A stretch of 64,000 nt of DNA from Bacillota bacterium (GCA_023415305.1 JAEZKZ010000052.1:1-64000); one strand, 5' to 3'. Shown: positions 42,562-52,718, numbered from the stretch's first letter. Made by a program: numbers and translations. Notes: generated from the sequence alone by a model not told the origin.

Positions 42562-44331
42562 ATGTCATATACAGCTTTATATAGAAAATGGAGACCCCTT
42601 GTATTTGAAGATGTTGTTGAGCAGGAGCACGTGGTCAGAACTATCAAAAATACTGTTAAGTCTGAAAGAATCGGTCATGCGTATCTTTTCTGCGGCACAA
42701 GGGGTACGGGTAAAACTACAATGGCAAAGATATTTGCCCGGGCCATTAACTGTCTTAATTCAAAGGATGGAGACCCTTGTAATGAATGTGAGATTTGCAG
42801 GGGCATATTGAGTGACTCTATTCTAGATGTTGTTGAAATAGATGCTGCCTCCAACAACAGCGTTGACAACATTAGAGAAATAAGGGACGAAGTGGTATAT
42901 GCTCCCTCCCAGGCGCGGTACAAGGTATATATAATCGATGAAGTTCATATGTTGTCGGCAGGGGCTTTTAATGCGCTGCTAAAAACTCTTGAGGAACCGC
43001 CTGCCCATGTAGTTTTCATACTTGCGACTACCGACCCTCATAAATTGCCTGCTACAATACTGTCAAGATGTCAGAGGTTTGATTTTAAAAAGATCACTCC
43101 CGGAAGCATCGCTGAAAGAGTAAGGGTTATTGCAGGGGCAAGCGGTATTACACTTGAGAATGATGCAGCGCTGCTAATAGCAAGGTTGGCAGATGGAGCC
43201 ATGAGAGACGCACTGAGTATTCTCGACCAGTGTATTTCCATGGGAAGTACCGAAATAACCCATCAGAACGTACTGGACGTAATCGGTATTGTAAGTGATG
43301 ACTTTATTGCTGAAATAGTTGACTATATAAAGGAAAAAAACGTGGAGGGGCTGGTTAGCGGTGTAGAAAGATTGTCTTCCAACGGAAGGGATATTCTCAG
43401 GTTTGCTTCGGATCTTGTTATGTATTTCCGAAACCTGCTCCTTTGTAAAATAACTAAAAATCCGGCTGATATTATTGACATAAGCAGACAATATCTTGAA
43501 AACATGAAGCAGCAGGCTGAAGCCTTTACCAATGAAAGAATAATTGCAATAATAAAGGAACTGTCAGCCTTTGAGTCCCAGCTTAAGTATGCTCTCAATC
43601 AACGGGTATTTCTTGAAGTTATGCTTATATCCATTAGTGTGGGAAGTGCTGGTCAAAGCGCAGATAATAATGATTTGGCTGACAGGATTACTGACCTTGA
43701 AAATGCCATTAGATCCGGTGCAGGCGCAGCCCAACCCCGGAGTTTCATCGATGCTGCGCCTGCGGCAGGTTTTCCAGCCCAGGGGCAGGTGTCCGGTAAG
43801 GTGCTTGACAGAGTGCCGCCGATACCGGGTACAAGCGGGAGTGAAAATCCATTTGCCCCAAGCGCCCCAAGCCCGGCAGGTAGTCCGGGAGTACAGGCAG
43901 GTTTTGGAGCAAATGGGTCAACAGGCGCCGGTAGTGCGACTGGCAAAAAGGCGGCACACCAGCCTTTGGAGGAATGGTCTGATATAATGAAGGAGCTTAA
44001 AGCCAGCGGAAGAATGATGCTGGCAACCTATTTAATGTCCGCGAGGGCTGTAATTGGGGATGAAACAACCATTCTGATTGTTTTTCCTTCCGGTGTCGGG
44101 TCATTTAAAACTGTTGTGGCAAAGCCCGAGCACGTGGAGGTGCTCCAGAATGTTTTTGCAAGGAAGCTAGGCAGACAGGTACGTATCAAATTTATTGATG
44201 AAGAGGAGCTTGAAAATATAGTTCCAAGCCCTACAGCAGTTAAAAACCAAGAACAGGAAAGTGCTCTGTTAAAAAATGCAAGAGAAATTGCAGGTAAGCT
44301 GAATGTTCACCTTGATATAATAGATGAATAA
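42562..44331 (+). CDS. dnaX: DNA polymerase III subunit gamma/tau
   Basis: A 589-residue protein beginning MSYTALYRKWRP. Walker A GTRGTGKTT (about 45-53), the zinc-binding Cys cluster CNECEIC (about 73-79), Walker B DEVHML and the sensor region LEEPPAHVVFILATT are all present, followed by the clamp-loader collar (to about 370). A Gly/Ala/Pro-rich linker (about 385-465) joins the C-terminal tau domain that binds the polymerase. It loads the sliding clamp for replication. The ATG at MSYTALY was chosen as the conserved N-terminus, with AGAGAGGAAAAGG upstream; a longer form from 21 bases earlier is less likely. It forms a cluster with ybaB and recR. Confidence 0.95.
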   Translation: MSYTALYRKWRPLVFEDVVEQEHVVRTIKNTVKSERIGHAYLFCGTRGTGKTTMAKIFARAINCLNSKDGDPCNECEICRGILSDSILDVVEIDAASNNSVDNIREIRDEVVYAPSQARYKVYIIDEVHMLSAGAFNALLKTLEEPPAHVVFILATTDPHKLPATILSRCQRFDFKKITPGSIAERVRVIAGASGITLENDAALLIARLADGAMRDALSILDQCISMGSTEITHQNVLDVIGIVSDDFIAEIVDYIKEKNVEGLVSGVERLSSNGRDILRFASDLVMYFRNLLLCKITKNPADIIDISRQYLENMKQQAEAFTNERIIAIIKELSAFESQLKYALNQRVFLEVMLISISVGSAGQSADNNDLADRITDLENAIRSGAGAAQPRSFIDAAPAAGFPAQGQVSGKVLDRVPPIPGTSGSENPFAPSAPSPAGSPGVQAGFGANGSTGAGSATGKKAAHQPLEEWSDIMKELKASGRMMLATYLMSARAVIGDETTILIVFPSGVGSFKTVVAKPEHVEVLQNVFARKLGRQVRIKFIDEEELENIVPSPTAVKNQEQESALLKNAREIAGKLNVHLDIIDE

Positions 44332-44428
44332 GTTATAATATTAAAGAGCAATTAAATAATTGGTATTATTTGATTGGGATATAATATATTTTAACTATAA
44401 AATTCCATAAAACAGGAGGAAGTTATAT

Positions 44429-44791
44429 ATGGCAAAAGGCGGATTCCCGGGAGGCGGTTTTGGAGGCGGCTTCGGAGGCGGAAACATGAACAACCTTATG
44501 AAGCAGGCACAAAAGATGCAGAAGGACATGGAAAAGGCCCAACAGGATTTGGAGAACAAGACCGTGGAGGTTTCTGTTGGAGGCGGAGCAATTTCTATAG
44601 TTGCTACAGGTAAAAAAGAAATCAAGGAAATTGTTATAAAGCCAGAAGTTGTTGATCCTGACGATGTAGAAATGTTACAGGATCTTATATTGAGTGCCGT
44701 TAATGAAGCACTTAGGAAAGCAGATGAACTTGCTAACTCTGAAATGGGAAAAATTACAGGCGGTTTGGGAGGATTCCCTGGACTGTTTTAG
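44429..44791 (+). CDS. YbaB/EbfC-family nucleoid-associated protein
   Basis: A 120-residue DNA-binding protein. The Gly/Phe-rich N-terminus (about 1-25) is followed by a coiled-coil QAQKMQKDMEKAQQDLE (about 27-43) and the conserved beta-sheet KTVEVSVGGGAISIVATGKK and EVVDPDDVEMLQDLI. YbaB dimers bind DNA broadly and may guide RecFOR-type repair or nucleoid structure. The position between dnaX and recR is the usual one. AGGAGGAAGT precedes the ATG. Confidence 0.92.
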   Translation: MAKGGFPGGGFGGGFGGGNMNNLMKQAQKMQKDMEKAQQDLENKTVEVSVGGGAISIVATGKKEIKEIVIKPEVVDPDDVEMLQDLILSAVNEALRKADELANSEMGKITGGLGGFPGLF

Positions 44792-44884
44792 CATTTAGAA
44801 TATGTTTTTAGAATAGGTAAAATAGTTTTAATGATCATCGCATTATGAATATAACAATAGACATGTTGGGACCTGGAGGTATAA

Positions 44885-45484
44885 ATGGATTACTACGCAG
44901 TACCTGTTGCAAAGCTTGTAGAGGAATTTCAAAAGCTGCCCGGTATAGGACATAAGTCAGCACAAAGACTGGCATTTCACGTTATAAACATGCCAATTGA
45001 AAAGGTACAGGGACTTGCGAATTCCATACTGGATGCAAAGCAAAAAACAAAATATTGTTCTGTCTGCAGTAATTTAACTGACGTTGATCCCTGTCCTCTA
45101 TGCAGTGGTACCTCTAGGGACAAATCCTCCATTTGTGTTGTTCAGGATGCCCGGGATGTTGTTGCGATGGAACGGACACGTGAATTTAAAGGCCTGTACC
45201 ATGTTCTGCATGGTGCAATTTCACCAATGATGGGCATTGGGCCTGAAGACATAAAAATAAAGGAACTAATCAGACGCTTGGGGGACGGTGAAGTCAAGGA
45301 GGTTATTCTGGCTACAAACCCCAATGTTGAAGGTGAAGCTACTGCTATGTATATATCAAAGCTCATCAAGCCTCTGGGTATAAAAACTACCAGGATAGCT
45401 CATGGAATTCCTGTTGGCGGTGACCTCGAATATGCAGATGAAGTTACACTGGCGAAGGCGTTGGAAGGCAGAAGAGAAATATAG
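44885..45484 (+). CDS. recR: Recombination mediator protein RecR
   Basis: A 199-residue protein of the usual length with helix-hairpin-helix LPGIGHKSAQRLAFH (about 18-32), a C4 zinc finger CSVCSNLTDVDPCPLC (about 57-72) and a Toprim domain (CVVQDARDVVAMER, about 80-93, and NPNVEGEAT). With RecF and RecO it loads RecA on single-stranded gaps. TGGAGGTATA lies before the ATG. It follows the ybaB gene by about 90 bases. Confidence 0.95.
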   Translation: MDYYAVPVAKLVEEFQKLPGIGHKSAQRLAFHVINMPIEKVQGLANSILDAKQKTKYCSVCSNLTDVDPCPLCSGTSRDKSSICVVQDARDVVAMERTREFKGLYHVLHGAISPMMGIGPEDIKIKELIRRLGDGEVKEVILATNPNVEGEATAMYISKLIKPLGIKTTRIAHGIPVGGDLEYADEVTLAKALEGRREI

Positions 45485-45811
45485 AGTCCGTAATGATATG
45501 GACTACAATAAAAAGTTTACCTCGAGTTAAATTAATTAGTCAGCAGATAAATAGGAAAATTGCACGTTTAATCAGAAGCCATAGGGAAATTGCACAGTAA
45601 AAATTATCAAATTTTTATGAAGCGCAATGAAACTATGGTTTTTTGTAGTAATTTTTGAACACTGATTATTCCTGTATAGTACTTATTTGTAGATATAGAT
45701 AAAATATGGTAAAATTTTATTATAAATTTAGGTTTTCACAAGTAAAATTATGATTTAATAACTAGGGGATTATAGCATTCAGAATGAATACTATGGAGGG
45801 AAATTAAGAAT
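45485..45811 (+). other. Intergenic region between recR and the QueG-like gene
   Basis: No gene was seen in these 327 bases. There is a weak AGTCC/GGACT hairpin just after recR, two copies of AGGRAAATTGCAC 36 bp apart (about 45559 and 45586), and an inverted repeat ATAGCATTC/GAATACTAT at 45772-45794 just before the next Shine-Dalgarno, which could be a regulator site. Confidence 0.4.
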
Positions 45812-46738
45812 ATGAAAAAAACACTGGAAAACATCGCTATTGAGCAGGGATACAGAATAAAGGTGATTTCAGCAGAACGGTTGAAGGAACTTCAAGAAAT
45901 TATTGCAGACTTCAAGAGCCAGGAAAAACTCAATGATTTCCAGTCATGGATTGTTGATAAATTATACCGGTATGAGCCGGGACAAGCACATTTTAATGTA
46001 AAATCCATAATTCTTATTGCGGTACCTCATCCGTTTTATGCAAAAGTCGATTTTTATAGAAATGGTCATAAAAAAACCTTTTTAAGCCTGGTACGACCTG
46101 ATTTTGATAAGGCAGAAGGTTATATAAAAGGATTTGCTGTAGAAAACGGATATTCTTTAGTACAGGCTGAAAACCTTCCTATGAAGAGATTGGCTGCACA
46201 TTGTGGATTGGCCGAATATGGACGTAATAATATTACATACATAGATGGTCTTGGCAGCAACTTTTCCTACATGGCTTTTTTCTCTGACATGGAGGTTGAA
46301 CAGGATACCTGGAGTGAAGTGCACAATGCAATGCTTTGCAGTACATGTCATTTATGTATTGACGTCTGTCCTACCGATGCGATTTCTAAGGACAGGTTTC
46401 TGATTGATAATGAGAGATGTTTGTCCTGTATAAATGAAGTGCCCGGGGATTTTCCGGACTGGATACCCTCGGCTGCCCATCACACCTTATACGATTGTCT
46501 TATATGCCAGAGAGCATGTCCCATGAATAAGAAACAGCTTGATAAGGTTGTTGACTCAATCTCATTTTCTGAAGAAGAGACCAGTATGCTATTGGATGGA
46601 AAGCCCATTGATACTTTTTCGGAACAGCTAAAGGAAAAAGTTTATAGTCTGGGCTTAGATGAATGGTATCAAGCTATTCCGAGAAATTTAAAGGTATTGT
46701 TTGATTTTTCAGATCGTATACCAGAGAGTAATAAATAA
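45812..46738 (+). CDS. QueG-like double-cluster 4Fe-4S protein
   Basis: A 308-residue iron-sulfur protein. The C-terminal half has two cluster motifs, CSTCHLCIDVCP (about 174-185) and CLSC...CLICQRACP (two segments, about 208-240), as in epoxyqueuosine reductase QueG. The N-terminal part has the cobalamin-binding-like pattern ERLKELQE and LPMKRLAAHCGLAEYGRNN, which only loosely follows canonical QueG. It may reduce epoxyqueuosine in tRNA modification, but relatives of QueG act on other substrates, so that is unproven. A GGAGGGAAAT ribosome site precedes the ATG. Confidence 0.75.
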   Translation: MKKTLENIAIEQGYRIKVISAERLKELQEIIADFKSQEKLNDFQSWIVDKLYRYEPGQAHFNVKSIILIAVPHPFYAKVDFYRNGHKKTFLSLVRPDFDKAEGYIKGFAVENGYSLVQAENLPMKRLAAHCGLAEYGRNNITYIDGLGSNFSYMAFFSDMEVEQDTWSEVHNAMLCSTCHLCIDVCPTDAISKDRFLIDNERCLSCINEVPGDFPDWIPSAAHHTLYDCLICQRACPMNKKQLDKVVDSISFSEEETSMLLDGKPIDTFSEQLKEKVYSLGLDEWYQAIPRNLKVLFDFSDRIPESNK

Positions 46739-46773
46739 AATTTATAAAAACTAACATTCGTTCCATCCGGACA

Positions 46774-46812
46774 AAAAAGCTCGAATAAGTATATTCGGGC
46801 TTTCATTTTATT
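46774..46812 (+). terminator. Terminator after the QueG-like gene
   Basis: AAGCTCGAATA and TATTCGGGCTTT form a stem around AGTA, followed by CATTTTATT. Confidence 0.7.
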
Positions 46813-47082
46813 AAATAGCAATTAATTACCATAGAGTATGCTTATTATTAGATACTTGGACAAGCTCGGGAAATAGTGCAGAATATAAATATGATTAGGA
46901 GAGATATCGGATACACATTTTTTACGCTTAGCTATATTGTACAAAAAATAGATAAAAATTTTGATTATATTTGGCATATATATCCAATATTTTTAAAAAA
47001 AGTTATTATATAATATTCATTATTAAAGTCATTGTGAATCAATCAAGTATAGTACATGTAATATAGAAAGTAAGGGGAGTGA
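46813..47082 (+). other. Intergenic region before the GGDEF gene
   Basis: Very AT-rich with no gene. A hairpin ATATTTGG/CCAATAT near 46967-46993 is followed by T and A runs. No clear promoter was identified. Confidence 0.35.
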
Positions 47083-48285
47083 ATGGAATTGCTTGTCAGT
47101 ATTGGCCTGGAGTTTTACTCGGCGCTTTTATCATCATCTATTATTTGCTATATAATCTGCAGAATAAATTCAGATCTTAAAAAAGCATCAATGCTAAATT
47201 ATATTATTAGCGGCTTGTCTATTTCCTCCGTCATAACGTTAGTTAACGTAGCGATACCTGATCTGAATATGGGAATGGAATTGATAGTTTTTAGTATAAC
47301 AATTTTATTCGTTGTAATTCCTTTATATAGATATAATATGTACTATACGACTATTTCAGTATTTCTCAGCGTTTTGATCCTCAGCCTCGGAGAGCTGCTT
47401 GTATCTCTTACTTATGCTGATTTTATTAAAGTAAATCCGGATGAGTCCCGGTCAAGCTTTGTTCACGTGACAATAGGAAAACTCATGTCCTTTCTGTTTT
47501 CCTATATTGTGTTGAATTTTCTTGCAGATGATTTTATTAAAGCAAGGAGGAGGATTTATAAAAATCATAAGAAATTCATGATTCTGCTTTGCGGAAACCT
47601 TATTACTGTGTTTGTTATCCTTTTATTCGTATTCAGCCTGTTCAGCTTTACTTTTGAATTCAAGGATGCGGTTACTCAAAATAATCTATTGTTTATAAGC
47701 ACTATCATAATAGTTGCAGTATTATTGGCTTCAATTGCAGGAACCTTATATCTGATAAACTACTTTTTACTTAACAGATTAAAGTACGACAGACTAAAAA
47801 TGGACAACCTCAAGGATGTTATGACAGGAACCCTTAACAGAGGCTCCGGGCTTAAGTTCATTGAGGAACAGTTGGGACAGTGCAAAAAGCAAAAGAAATC
47901 CATGACAATATGCTATATTGATGTGAATGATTTAAAAGTAATAAATGATATGCTTGGCCACAGGGAAGGCGATTTCCTTATAAAGACCATTATAGCTACC
48001 ATAAAAAAGAATATAAGGGAGACTGATGTAATCAGCAGACTGGGAGGAGATGAATTCGTTATTGTTTTTCCGGGGTGTACAATGGATTATTCTGAAAGTG
48101 TTATGGAAAGGATTTCCGGGGAATTAAGGCAGTTGAAACCCTTTACGAGCAAAGACTATAATATAAGTATAAGTTACGGCTTTTCGCAGTATAACGGAGA
48201 ATTGGATATCACAGTTGAAGGCCTTCTGGATAAGGCTGACCACCAGATGTACCAAAATAAAAGAGCTATTAAGGCTATGGCTTAG
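47083..48285 (+). CDS. Membrane diguanylate cyclase (GGDEF domain)
   Basis: A 400-residue protein with about six to seven membrane helices in the first 225 residues and a GGDEF domain at about 245-398. The catalytic signature RLGGDEFVIVF (about 319-329) is intact, so it should make cyclic di-GMP. The RxxD inhibitory site was not clearly seen. The membrane part belongs to no family I could name. The signal it senses is unknown. The ATG follows AAGGGGAGTGA. It stands alone between terminators or gaps. Confidence 0.88.
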   Translation: MELLVSIGLEFYSALLSSSIICYIICRINSDLKKASMLNYIISGLSISSVITLVNVAIPDLNMGMELIVFSITILFVVIPLYRYNMYYTTISVFLSVLILSLGELLVSLTYADFIKVNPDESRSSFVHVTIGKLMSFLFSYIVLNFLADDFIKARRRIYKNHKKFMILLCGNLITVFVILLFVFSLFSFTFEFKDAVTQNNLLFISTIIIVAVLLASIAGTLYLINYFLLNRLKYDRLKMDNLKDVMTGTLNRGSGLKFIEEQLGQCKKQKKSMTICYIDVNDLKVINDMLGHREGDFLIKTIIATIKKNIRETDVISRLGGDEFVIVFPGCTMDYSESVMERISGELRQLKPFTSKDYNISISYGFSQYNGELDITVEGLLDKADHQMYQNKRAIKAMA

Positions 48286-48484
48286 CAGAAAAGTTCATTT
48301 GAAATTCACAGGCCCATCACATTTATTTTTCGCGGATGATATATAATAATATTATCCCGGTAAAATAACTGTAATGGGTCTTTTAGTATAATAGTGGCAA
48401 TTGAGGTCAGGTATAAAAAGATGTTTCTGTTTGTCTGAATGCTTTTGCCCAAGTTGAACTACGCATTAAGAGGATGGTGACTGT

Positions 48485-49162
48485 ATGTACAGGATTCTGG
48501 TAGTTGATGATGAAGCAGGAATACGTGAAATTATTAAGAAATATGCAGTCTTTGAAGGCCACGAAATCAGCGAGGCAGCAGATGGGATGGAAGCTGTTCG
48601 TATCTGCCGGGAAAAGGACTTCGATATAATTGTAATGGATGTTATGATGCCGGAACTGGATGGCTTCTCAGCCTGTAAGGAAATAAGAAAAACAAAAAAG
48701 ACCCCGATACTTATGCTCTCTGCCAGAGGGGAAGAGTATGATAAAATTCATGGCTTTGAACTTGGAATAGACGATTATGTTGTAAAACCTTTTTCTCCTA
48801 AAGAGTTAATGATGAGAATCAATGCAATTATTAAGCGCAGCAGTGGTTCGGGTGCTAAAGAAAATAAGAAGGATATTGTAAGCTTTGAAGGCCTGACGGT
48901 AGATTTCACAGGAAGGCTTGTCCACATTGACGGGATTAAAATTGACATGTCTCCGAAGGAGTATGATTTGTTATTCTATCTCGTTAAAAACAGAGGAATA
49001 GCTTTAACAAGGGAGAAATTGATTACTGATGTGTGGGGGTATGACTTTTTTGGTGATGACAGAACCTTGGATACCCACATAAAGCTCCTTAGGAAGAGTC
49101 TGGGTGATTACAGCAAATTTATAGTTACCCTCAGAGGGGTGGGATATCGCTTTGAAGCTTGA
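48485..49162 (+). CDS. OmpR-family response regulator
   Basis: A 225-residue regulator with receiver domain (Asp52 in IIVMDVMMP, DDE 8-10, KPFSP) and OmpR-type winged helix ending in TLRGVGYRF. It overlaps the next kinase gene's possible start. Its partner is expected to be that kinase. The ATG follows GAGGATGGTGACTGT with GAGGATG as ribosome site. Downstream genes for phosphate metabolism (pyrophosphatase, VTC) may be its targets, but nothing in the sequence shows that. TATAAT at 48387-48392 is a possible -10 box for this gene. Confidence 0.92.
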   Translation: MYRILVVDDEAGIREIIKKYAVFEGHEISEAADGMEAVRICREKDFDIIVMDVMMPELDGFSACKEIRKTKKTPILMLSARGEEYDKIHGFELGIDDYVVKPFSPKELMMRINAIIKRSSGSGAKENKKDIVSFEGLTVDFTGRLVHIDGIKIDMSPKEYDLLFYLVKNRGIALTREKLITDVWGYDFFGDDRTLDTHIKLLRKSLGDYSKFIVTLRGVGYRFEA

Positions 49163-49166
49163 GAAA

Positions 49167-50612
49167 ATGAGTATAAAATACAAACTGTTTCTCTATCTTG
49201 CAGTTTTTGCAGCCGCCATCCTGTTGATGCTCTGGTTCTTTCAGACAATTTTTCTTGATGATTTCTATAAACAGATAAAAATCAGTGATATAAAGTCATC
49301 TGCTGAAACCATAGGAAAGAATATAGACAATGATAATTTAAATGAATTATTGGATTCAATTTCAGAGCAGAATCAAACATTTATCAGAATTATTCTGGAG
49401 GATGGAACCAACATATACTCATCGGATCCTGCACCCGACAGTATAATTCACAGGATGCCCGGTACCGAGCTCTATGAACTTTATCAAAAGGCAGTACAAA
49501 ACGGAGGAACCTTACTTGAATTTCGTACAGGCGGGCAGCCGGGACAAAGAACCAAAACCCTTGGGTCTATTGAGGAAATGATGCCAAAGGGTTTTGACCG
49601 CATATACGAAAGTATGATCTATGTTAAAGTCGTTGACAGGGAGGATGCTTTAAAAGCCGTCGTTATGCTCAATTCAACAATAACTCCGGTCAATGCAACA
49701 GTAGATACTTTAAGAGTTCAGCTGGAGTATGTTACGGTGATCACGATACTTCTGGCTGTTGGCATGGCCATTTATATCTCGAAAAAAATATCAAAACCAA
49801 TTATAAAAATCAACAACTCAGCAAAAGAACTGGCTAAGGGCAATTACGATACAGCCTTTGAGGGAAGGGGCTACCTTGAGATTGCAGAGCTGAACGATAC
49901 ACTTAACTACGCAGCTAAAGAGCTGTCTAAGGTTGAGGGGCTGAGGCGTGAACTGATAGCAAATATTTCTCATGACCTGAGAACGCCTCTCACTATGATA
50001 ACGGGTTATGGTGAGATAATGCGTGATCTGCCAGGAGAAAACACTCCTGACAATATTCAGATAATTATTGATGAGGCAAGGAGACTGACCACTCTGGTAA
50101 ATGATGTACTTGATATTTCAAAGCTGCAGTCAGGTACTCAGACACTTTCAATAGAAAACTTCAACCTTACTGAAAGTATTGAGGAAATTTTGCTAAGGTA
50201 TAACAAACTGACAGAACAGCAAGGTTACAGGTTTGAGTTTATCAAAGATGGAGAGGTCTGGGTTAAGGCTGACCCTGTAAAGATATCTCAAGTCATATAT
50301 AACCTGATTAACAATGCTATAACCTATTCTGGTCAGGATAAGTTGATAACCATCGTACAAAATATGAATAATCAAGTCGTAAGGGTAGAAATAATAGACA
50401 CTGGGGAAGGAATAGACCAGGACCTGCTTCCATTGATCTGGGACAGATACTACAAGGTGGATAAAGCTCATAAACGGGCTGCCATAGGCACTGGATTAGG
50501 GCTGTCCATTGTAAAAACCATTCTGGACATGCATGGGGCAAAATATGGCGTAATTAGTAAAAATGGAGAGGGAAGTACTTTCTGGTTTGAATTAAAACAA
50601 AGTTCGCAGTAA
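49167..50612 (+). CDS. Sensor histidine kinase partnered with the preceding regulator
   Basis: A kinase of 481 residues with two membrane helices (about 6-26 and 188-205), an extracytoplasmic region of about 160 residues, a HAMP linker, HisKA with His269 in ANISHDLRTP, and an HATPase domain with DTGEGID and GTGLGLSIVKTI. Two starts are possible. The ATG chosen lies 4 bases after the regulator's stop, with a weak ribosome site, consistent with translational coupling. A TTG 15 bases upstream, overlapping the regulator's end, has AGGGGTGGGA at good spacing. Confidence 0.88.
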   Translation: MSIKYKLFLYLAVFAAAILLMLWFFQTIFLDDFYKQIKISDIKSSAETIGKNIDNDNLNELLDSISEQNQTFIRIILEDGTNIYSSDPAPDSIIHRMPGTELYELYQKAVQNGGTLLEFRTGGQPGQRTKTLGSIEEMMPKGFDRIYESMIYVKVVDREDALKAVVMLNSTITPVNATVDTLRVQLEYVTVITILLAVGMAIYISKKISKPIIKINNSAKELAKGNYDTAFEGRGYLEIAELNDTLNYAAKELSKVEGLRRELIANISHDLRTPLTMITGYGEIMRDLPGENTPDNIQIIIDEARRLTTLVNDVLDISKLQSGTQTLSIENFNLTESIEEILLRYNKLTEQQGYRFEFIKDGEVWVKADPVKISQVIYNLINNAITYSGQDKLITIVQNMNNQVVRVEIIDTGEGIDQDLLPLIWDRYYKVDKAHKRAAIGTGLGLSIVKTILDMHGAKYGVISKNGEGSTFWFELKQSSQ

Positions 50613-50706
50613 ACTAATTATGATGTGAATAAGCAAATTGAAAACTCCCCCCTCCCGAAAAAACTGTAAAAAAACGGAGCAGAAACAATTGGCAGGAACA
50701 AAAATA

Positions 50707-50735
50707 TTGAAGGCTACCGGAGATTGGTGTAAAAT
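50707..50735 (+). promoter_or_regulatory. Predicted promoter of the pyrophosphatase gene
   Basis: TTGAAG and TAAAAT with a 17-base spacer, about 50 bases before the start codon. Confidence 0.5.
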
Positions 50736-50786
50736 AAGGCTTGGCTTTAAAATCCTAACTTTAGTTGTTCATGGGAGGCATGATTA

Positions 50787-52430
50787 ATGAGTGAAATTAT
50801 ATACATTACAGGTCATAAAAATCCCGATACGGATTCAATCTGTGCTGCTATAGCTTATGCCGAGCTTAAAAAAAGACATGCGGTGAATGCAGTGCCGGTA
50901 AGGATAGGTGATATTAATAAAGAAACTGAATTTGTTCTTAAGTATTTTGGTGTAGACATTCCGGAATACAAGGAAACCGTTCGTACACAGGTATCTGATC
51001 TAAACATGGACATAATAAATCCGGTATCTGAGGACATTTCAATAAAAGCTGCATGGAGTATTATGCAGAAAAATAACATTAAGGTACTGCCTGTTGCAGA
51101 TATTAACAGCAAACTATTAGGTATTATTACCTTATCTGATATTACGAGTAGTTATCTGGATGCCCTCGAAAATAATATCCTTTCTGCCAGTAACACACCC
51201 TTGAGAAATATAACTGATACTCTCAGCGCAAGACTTATATGCGGTAATGAGGACGATTTTAAAGCCGCAGGAAAAGTAGTTATTGCTGCAATGATTCCTG
51301 AGGACATGGGGCCGTTTGTGGAAAAAGGAGATATTGTTATTATCGGAAACAGGAAAGATAGCCAGATGGAGGCAATCTCCATAGGTGTAAGCTGCCTGAT
51401 ACTTACCTGCGGAGGGCAGATAGACCAGGAAGTGTTGGACTATGCCCAGGAAGCTGGGTGTATTGTACTTGAAACCTATTATGATACGTTTACCACTGCC
51501 AGGCTGATAAATCAAAGTATTCCTGTAAGCTATATTATGACTAGGAAGCAGTTGGTTTCCTTTAATATTCATGACTATATTGATAACATAAAAGAAAAGA
51601 TGTTGAAGACAAGATATAGAAGTTATCCGGTTGTTGATGACGAGGGACGAATAAAGGGCTTTATTTCAAGGTACCATCTTATATCCCAAAGGAGGAAAAA
51701 AATTATCCTTGTGGATCATAATGAAAAAGCTCAGACCATTGATGGTGTTGAGCAGGCTGATATACTTGAAATTATTGACCATCATAGAATAGGTGACATA
51801 CAGACTACCTACCCGATTTATTTTAAAAATGATACCGTAGGAAGTACTTCTACGCTCATAGCTAATATGTATTTTGAAAACGGCTTAAACCCTTCTAAAA
51901 AGATAGCAGGCATACTTTGTGCAGCAATTATTTCAGATACAATGAAATTCAAGTCTCCTACCAGTACCTATGCGGATGAACTTTCAGCAAACAAACTAGC
52001 AAAAATAGCAGATATTAATATTGAGGATTTCTCAAAAGCGCTTTACAAGGCAAGCGCCTCTTTGGAGGGAATGAGTCCTCAAACAATATTAGATTATGAT
52101 TTCAAGGATTTTAATCTCAACAAATATAAGATTGGAGTTGGGCAGATAAATTCCAGTGATTCAGAAGCTTTTGGAAAGGTTAGGGACAGCTTGCTTGAAC
52201 ACATGAAAATCGTTCGGGAAAATAAGGGCTATAGTGTTATACTTCTGATGGTTACCGATATTGTAAACGAGGGCTCGGAAATATTATTTGCTGCCGATGA
52301 TAGGGGTCTTGTAGAGAAGGCCTTCAACATTAAAAGTGGAGAAAAAAGTGTATTTCTCAGCGGTGTTGTTTCAAGGAAGAAGCAGGTGATTCCTATGCTT
52401 TCAAGAGCTATACAAAGAGAAATGATCTGA
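50787..52430 (+). CDS. CBS-domain manganese-dependent inorganic pyrophosphatase
   Basis: A 547-residue family II pyrophosphatase with a regulatory insert. The DHH-type catalytic domain starts at GHKNPDTDS (9-17), is split by a CBS domain (about 72-130), a DRTGG domain (about 140-245) and a second CBS domain (about 248-305), and resumes to include IDHHRIGD (about 332-339). Such CBS-PPases are inhibited by AMP or ADP and activated by diadenosine polyphosphates. It hydrolyses pyrophosphate and so drives biosynthesis. The VTC-domain gene comes next, about 290 bases away, so a link to polyphosphate metabolism is possible. GGGAGGCATGA is the ribosome site. Confidence 0.93.
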   Translation: MSEIIYITGHKNPDTDSICAAIAYAELKKRHAVNAVPVRIGDINKETEFVLKYFGVDIPEYKETVRTQVSDLNMDIINPVSEDISIKAAWSIMQKNNIKVLPVADINSKLLGIITLSDITSSYLDALENNILSASNTPLRNITDTLSARLICGNEDDFKAAGKVVIAAMIPEDMGPFVEKGDIVIIGNRKDSQMEAISIGVSCLILTCGGQIDQEVLDYAQEAGCIVLETYYDTFTTARLINQSIPVSYIMTRKQLVSFNIHDYIDNIKEKMLKTRYRSYPVVDDEGRIKGFISRYHLISQRRKKIILVDHNEKAQTIDGVEQADILEIIDHHRIGDIQTTYPIYFKNDTVGSTSTLIANMYFENGLNPSKKIAGILCAAIISDTMKFKSPTSTYADELSANKLAKIADINIEDFSKALYKASASLEGMSPQTILDYDFKDFNLNKYKIGVGQINSSDSEAFGKVRDSLLEHMKIVRENKGYSVILLMVTDIVNEGSEILFAADDRGLVEKAFNIKSGEKSVFLSGVVSRKKQVIPMLSRAIQREMI

Positions 52431-52462
52431 TTTGACCTTCTAAAATTAATTAGAATAAAAAA

Positions 52463-52497
52463 TGGGGACCTCCTTTTACGGGATGGTCTCTTTTTAG
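52463..52497 (+). terminator. Probable terminator after the pyrophosphatase gene
   Basis: GGGGACCTCC pairs imperfectly with GGATGGTCTC around an 8-base loop and is followed by TTTTT. Confidence 0.6.
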
Positions 52498-52619
52498 TGC
52501 ATGTGAATCAATACTTACTATTTTTTTAATCAGCCAATATAACTGTCAGGTATGGATATAACTTTTTTGTTGGGGTTTTGTTAAGAAGTGTTAACAATTT
52601 TAACAGAATTCAGATTATG

Positions 52620-52648
52620 TTCAGAAAATCATCACATTGATATATTAT
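52620..52648 (+). promoter_or_regulatory. Predicted promoter of the VTC/DUF4956/CotH set
   Basis: TTCAGA and TATTAT with a 17-base spacer. The preceding region contains GTTAACAATTTTAAC, a loose dyad. Confidence 0.4.
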
Positions 52649-52718
52649 CATTTGTTTTGTAGAAATAACACTTGTTAGTAATATGATATTACAAAAAACA
52701 GCAGAGGTGAAAAAGTAT

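Noticed and set aside
43653..43946. Minus-strand frame in the dnaX linker region
   Set aside because: Pro/Ala-rich shadow of the dnaX linker with no ribosome site.
43943..43950. Possible dnaX frameshift site (CAAAAAG)
   Set aside because: The slippery sequence lacks the A-run used in known dnaX frameshifting, and no downstream hairpin or upstream Shine-Dalgarno stimulator was seen.
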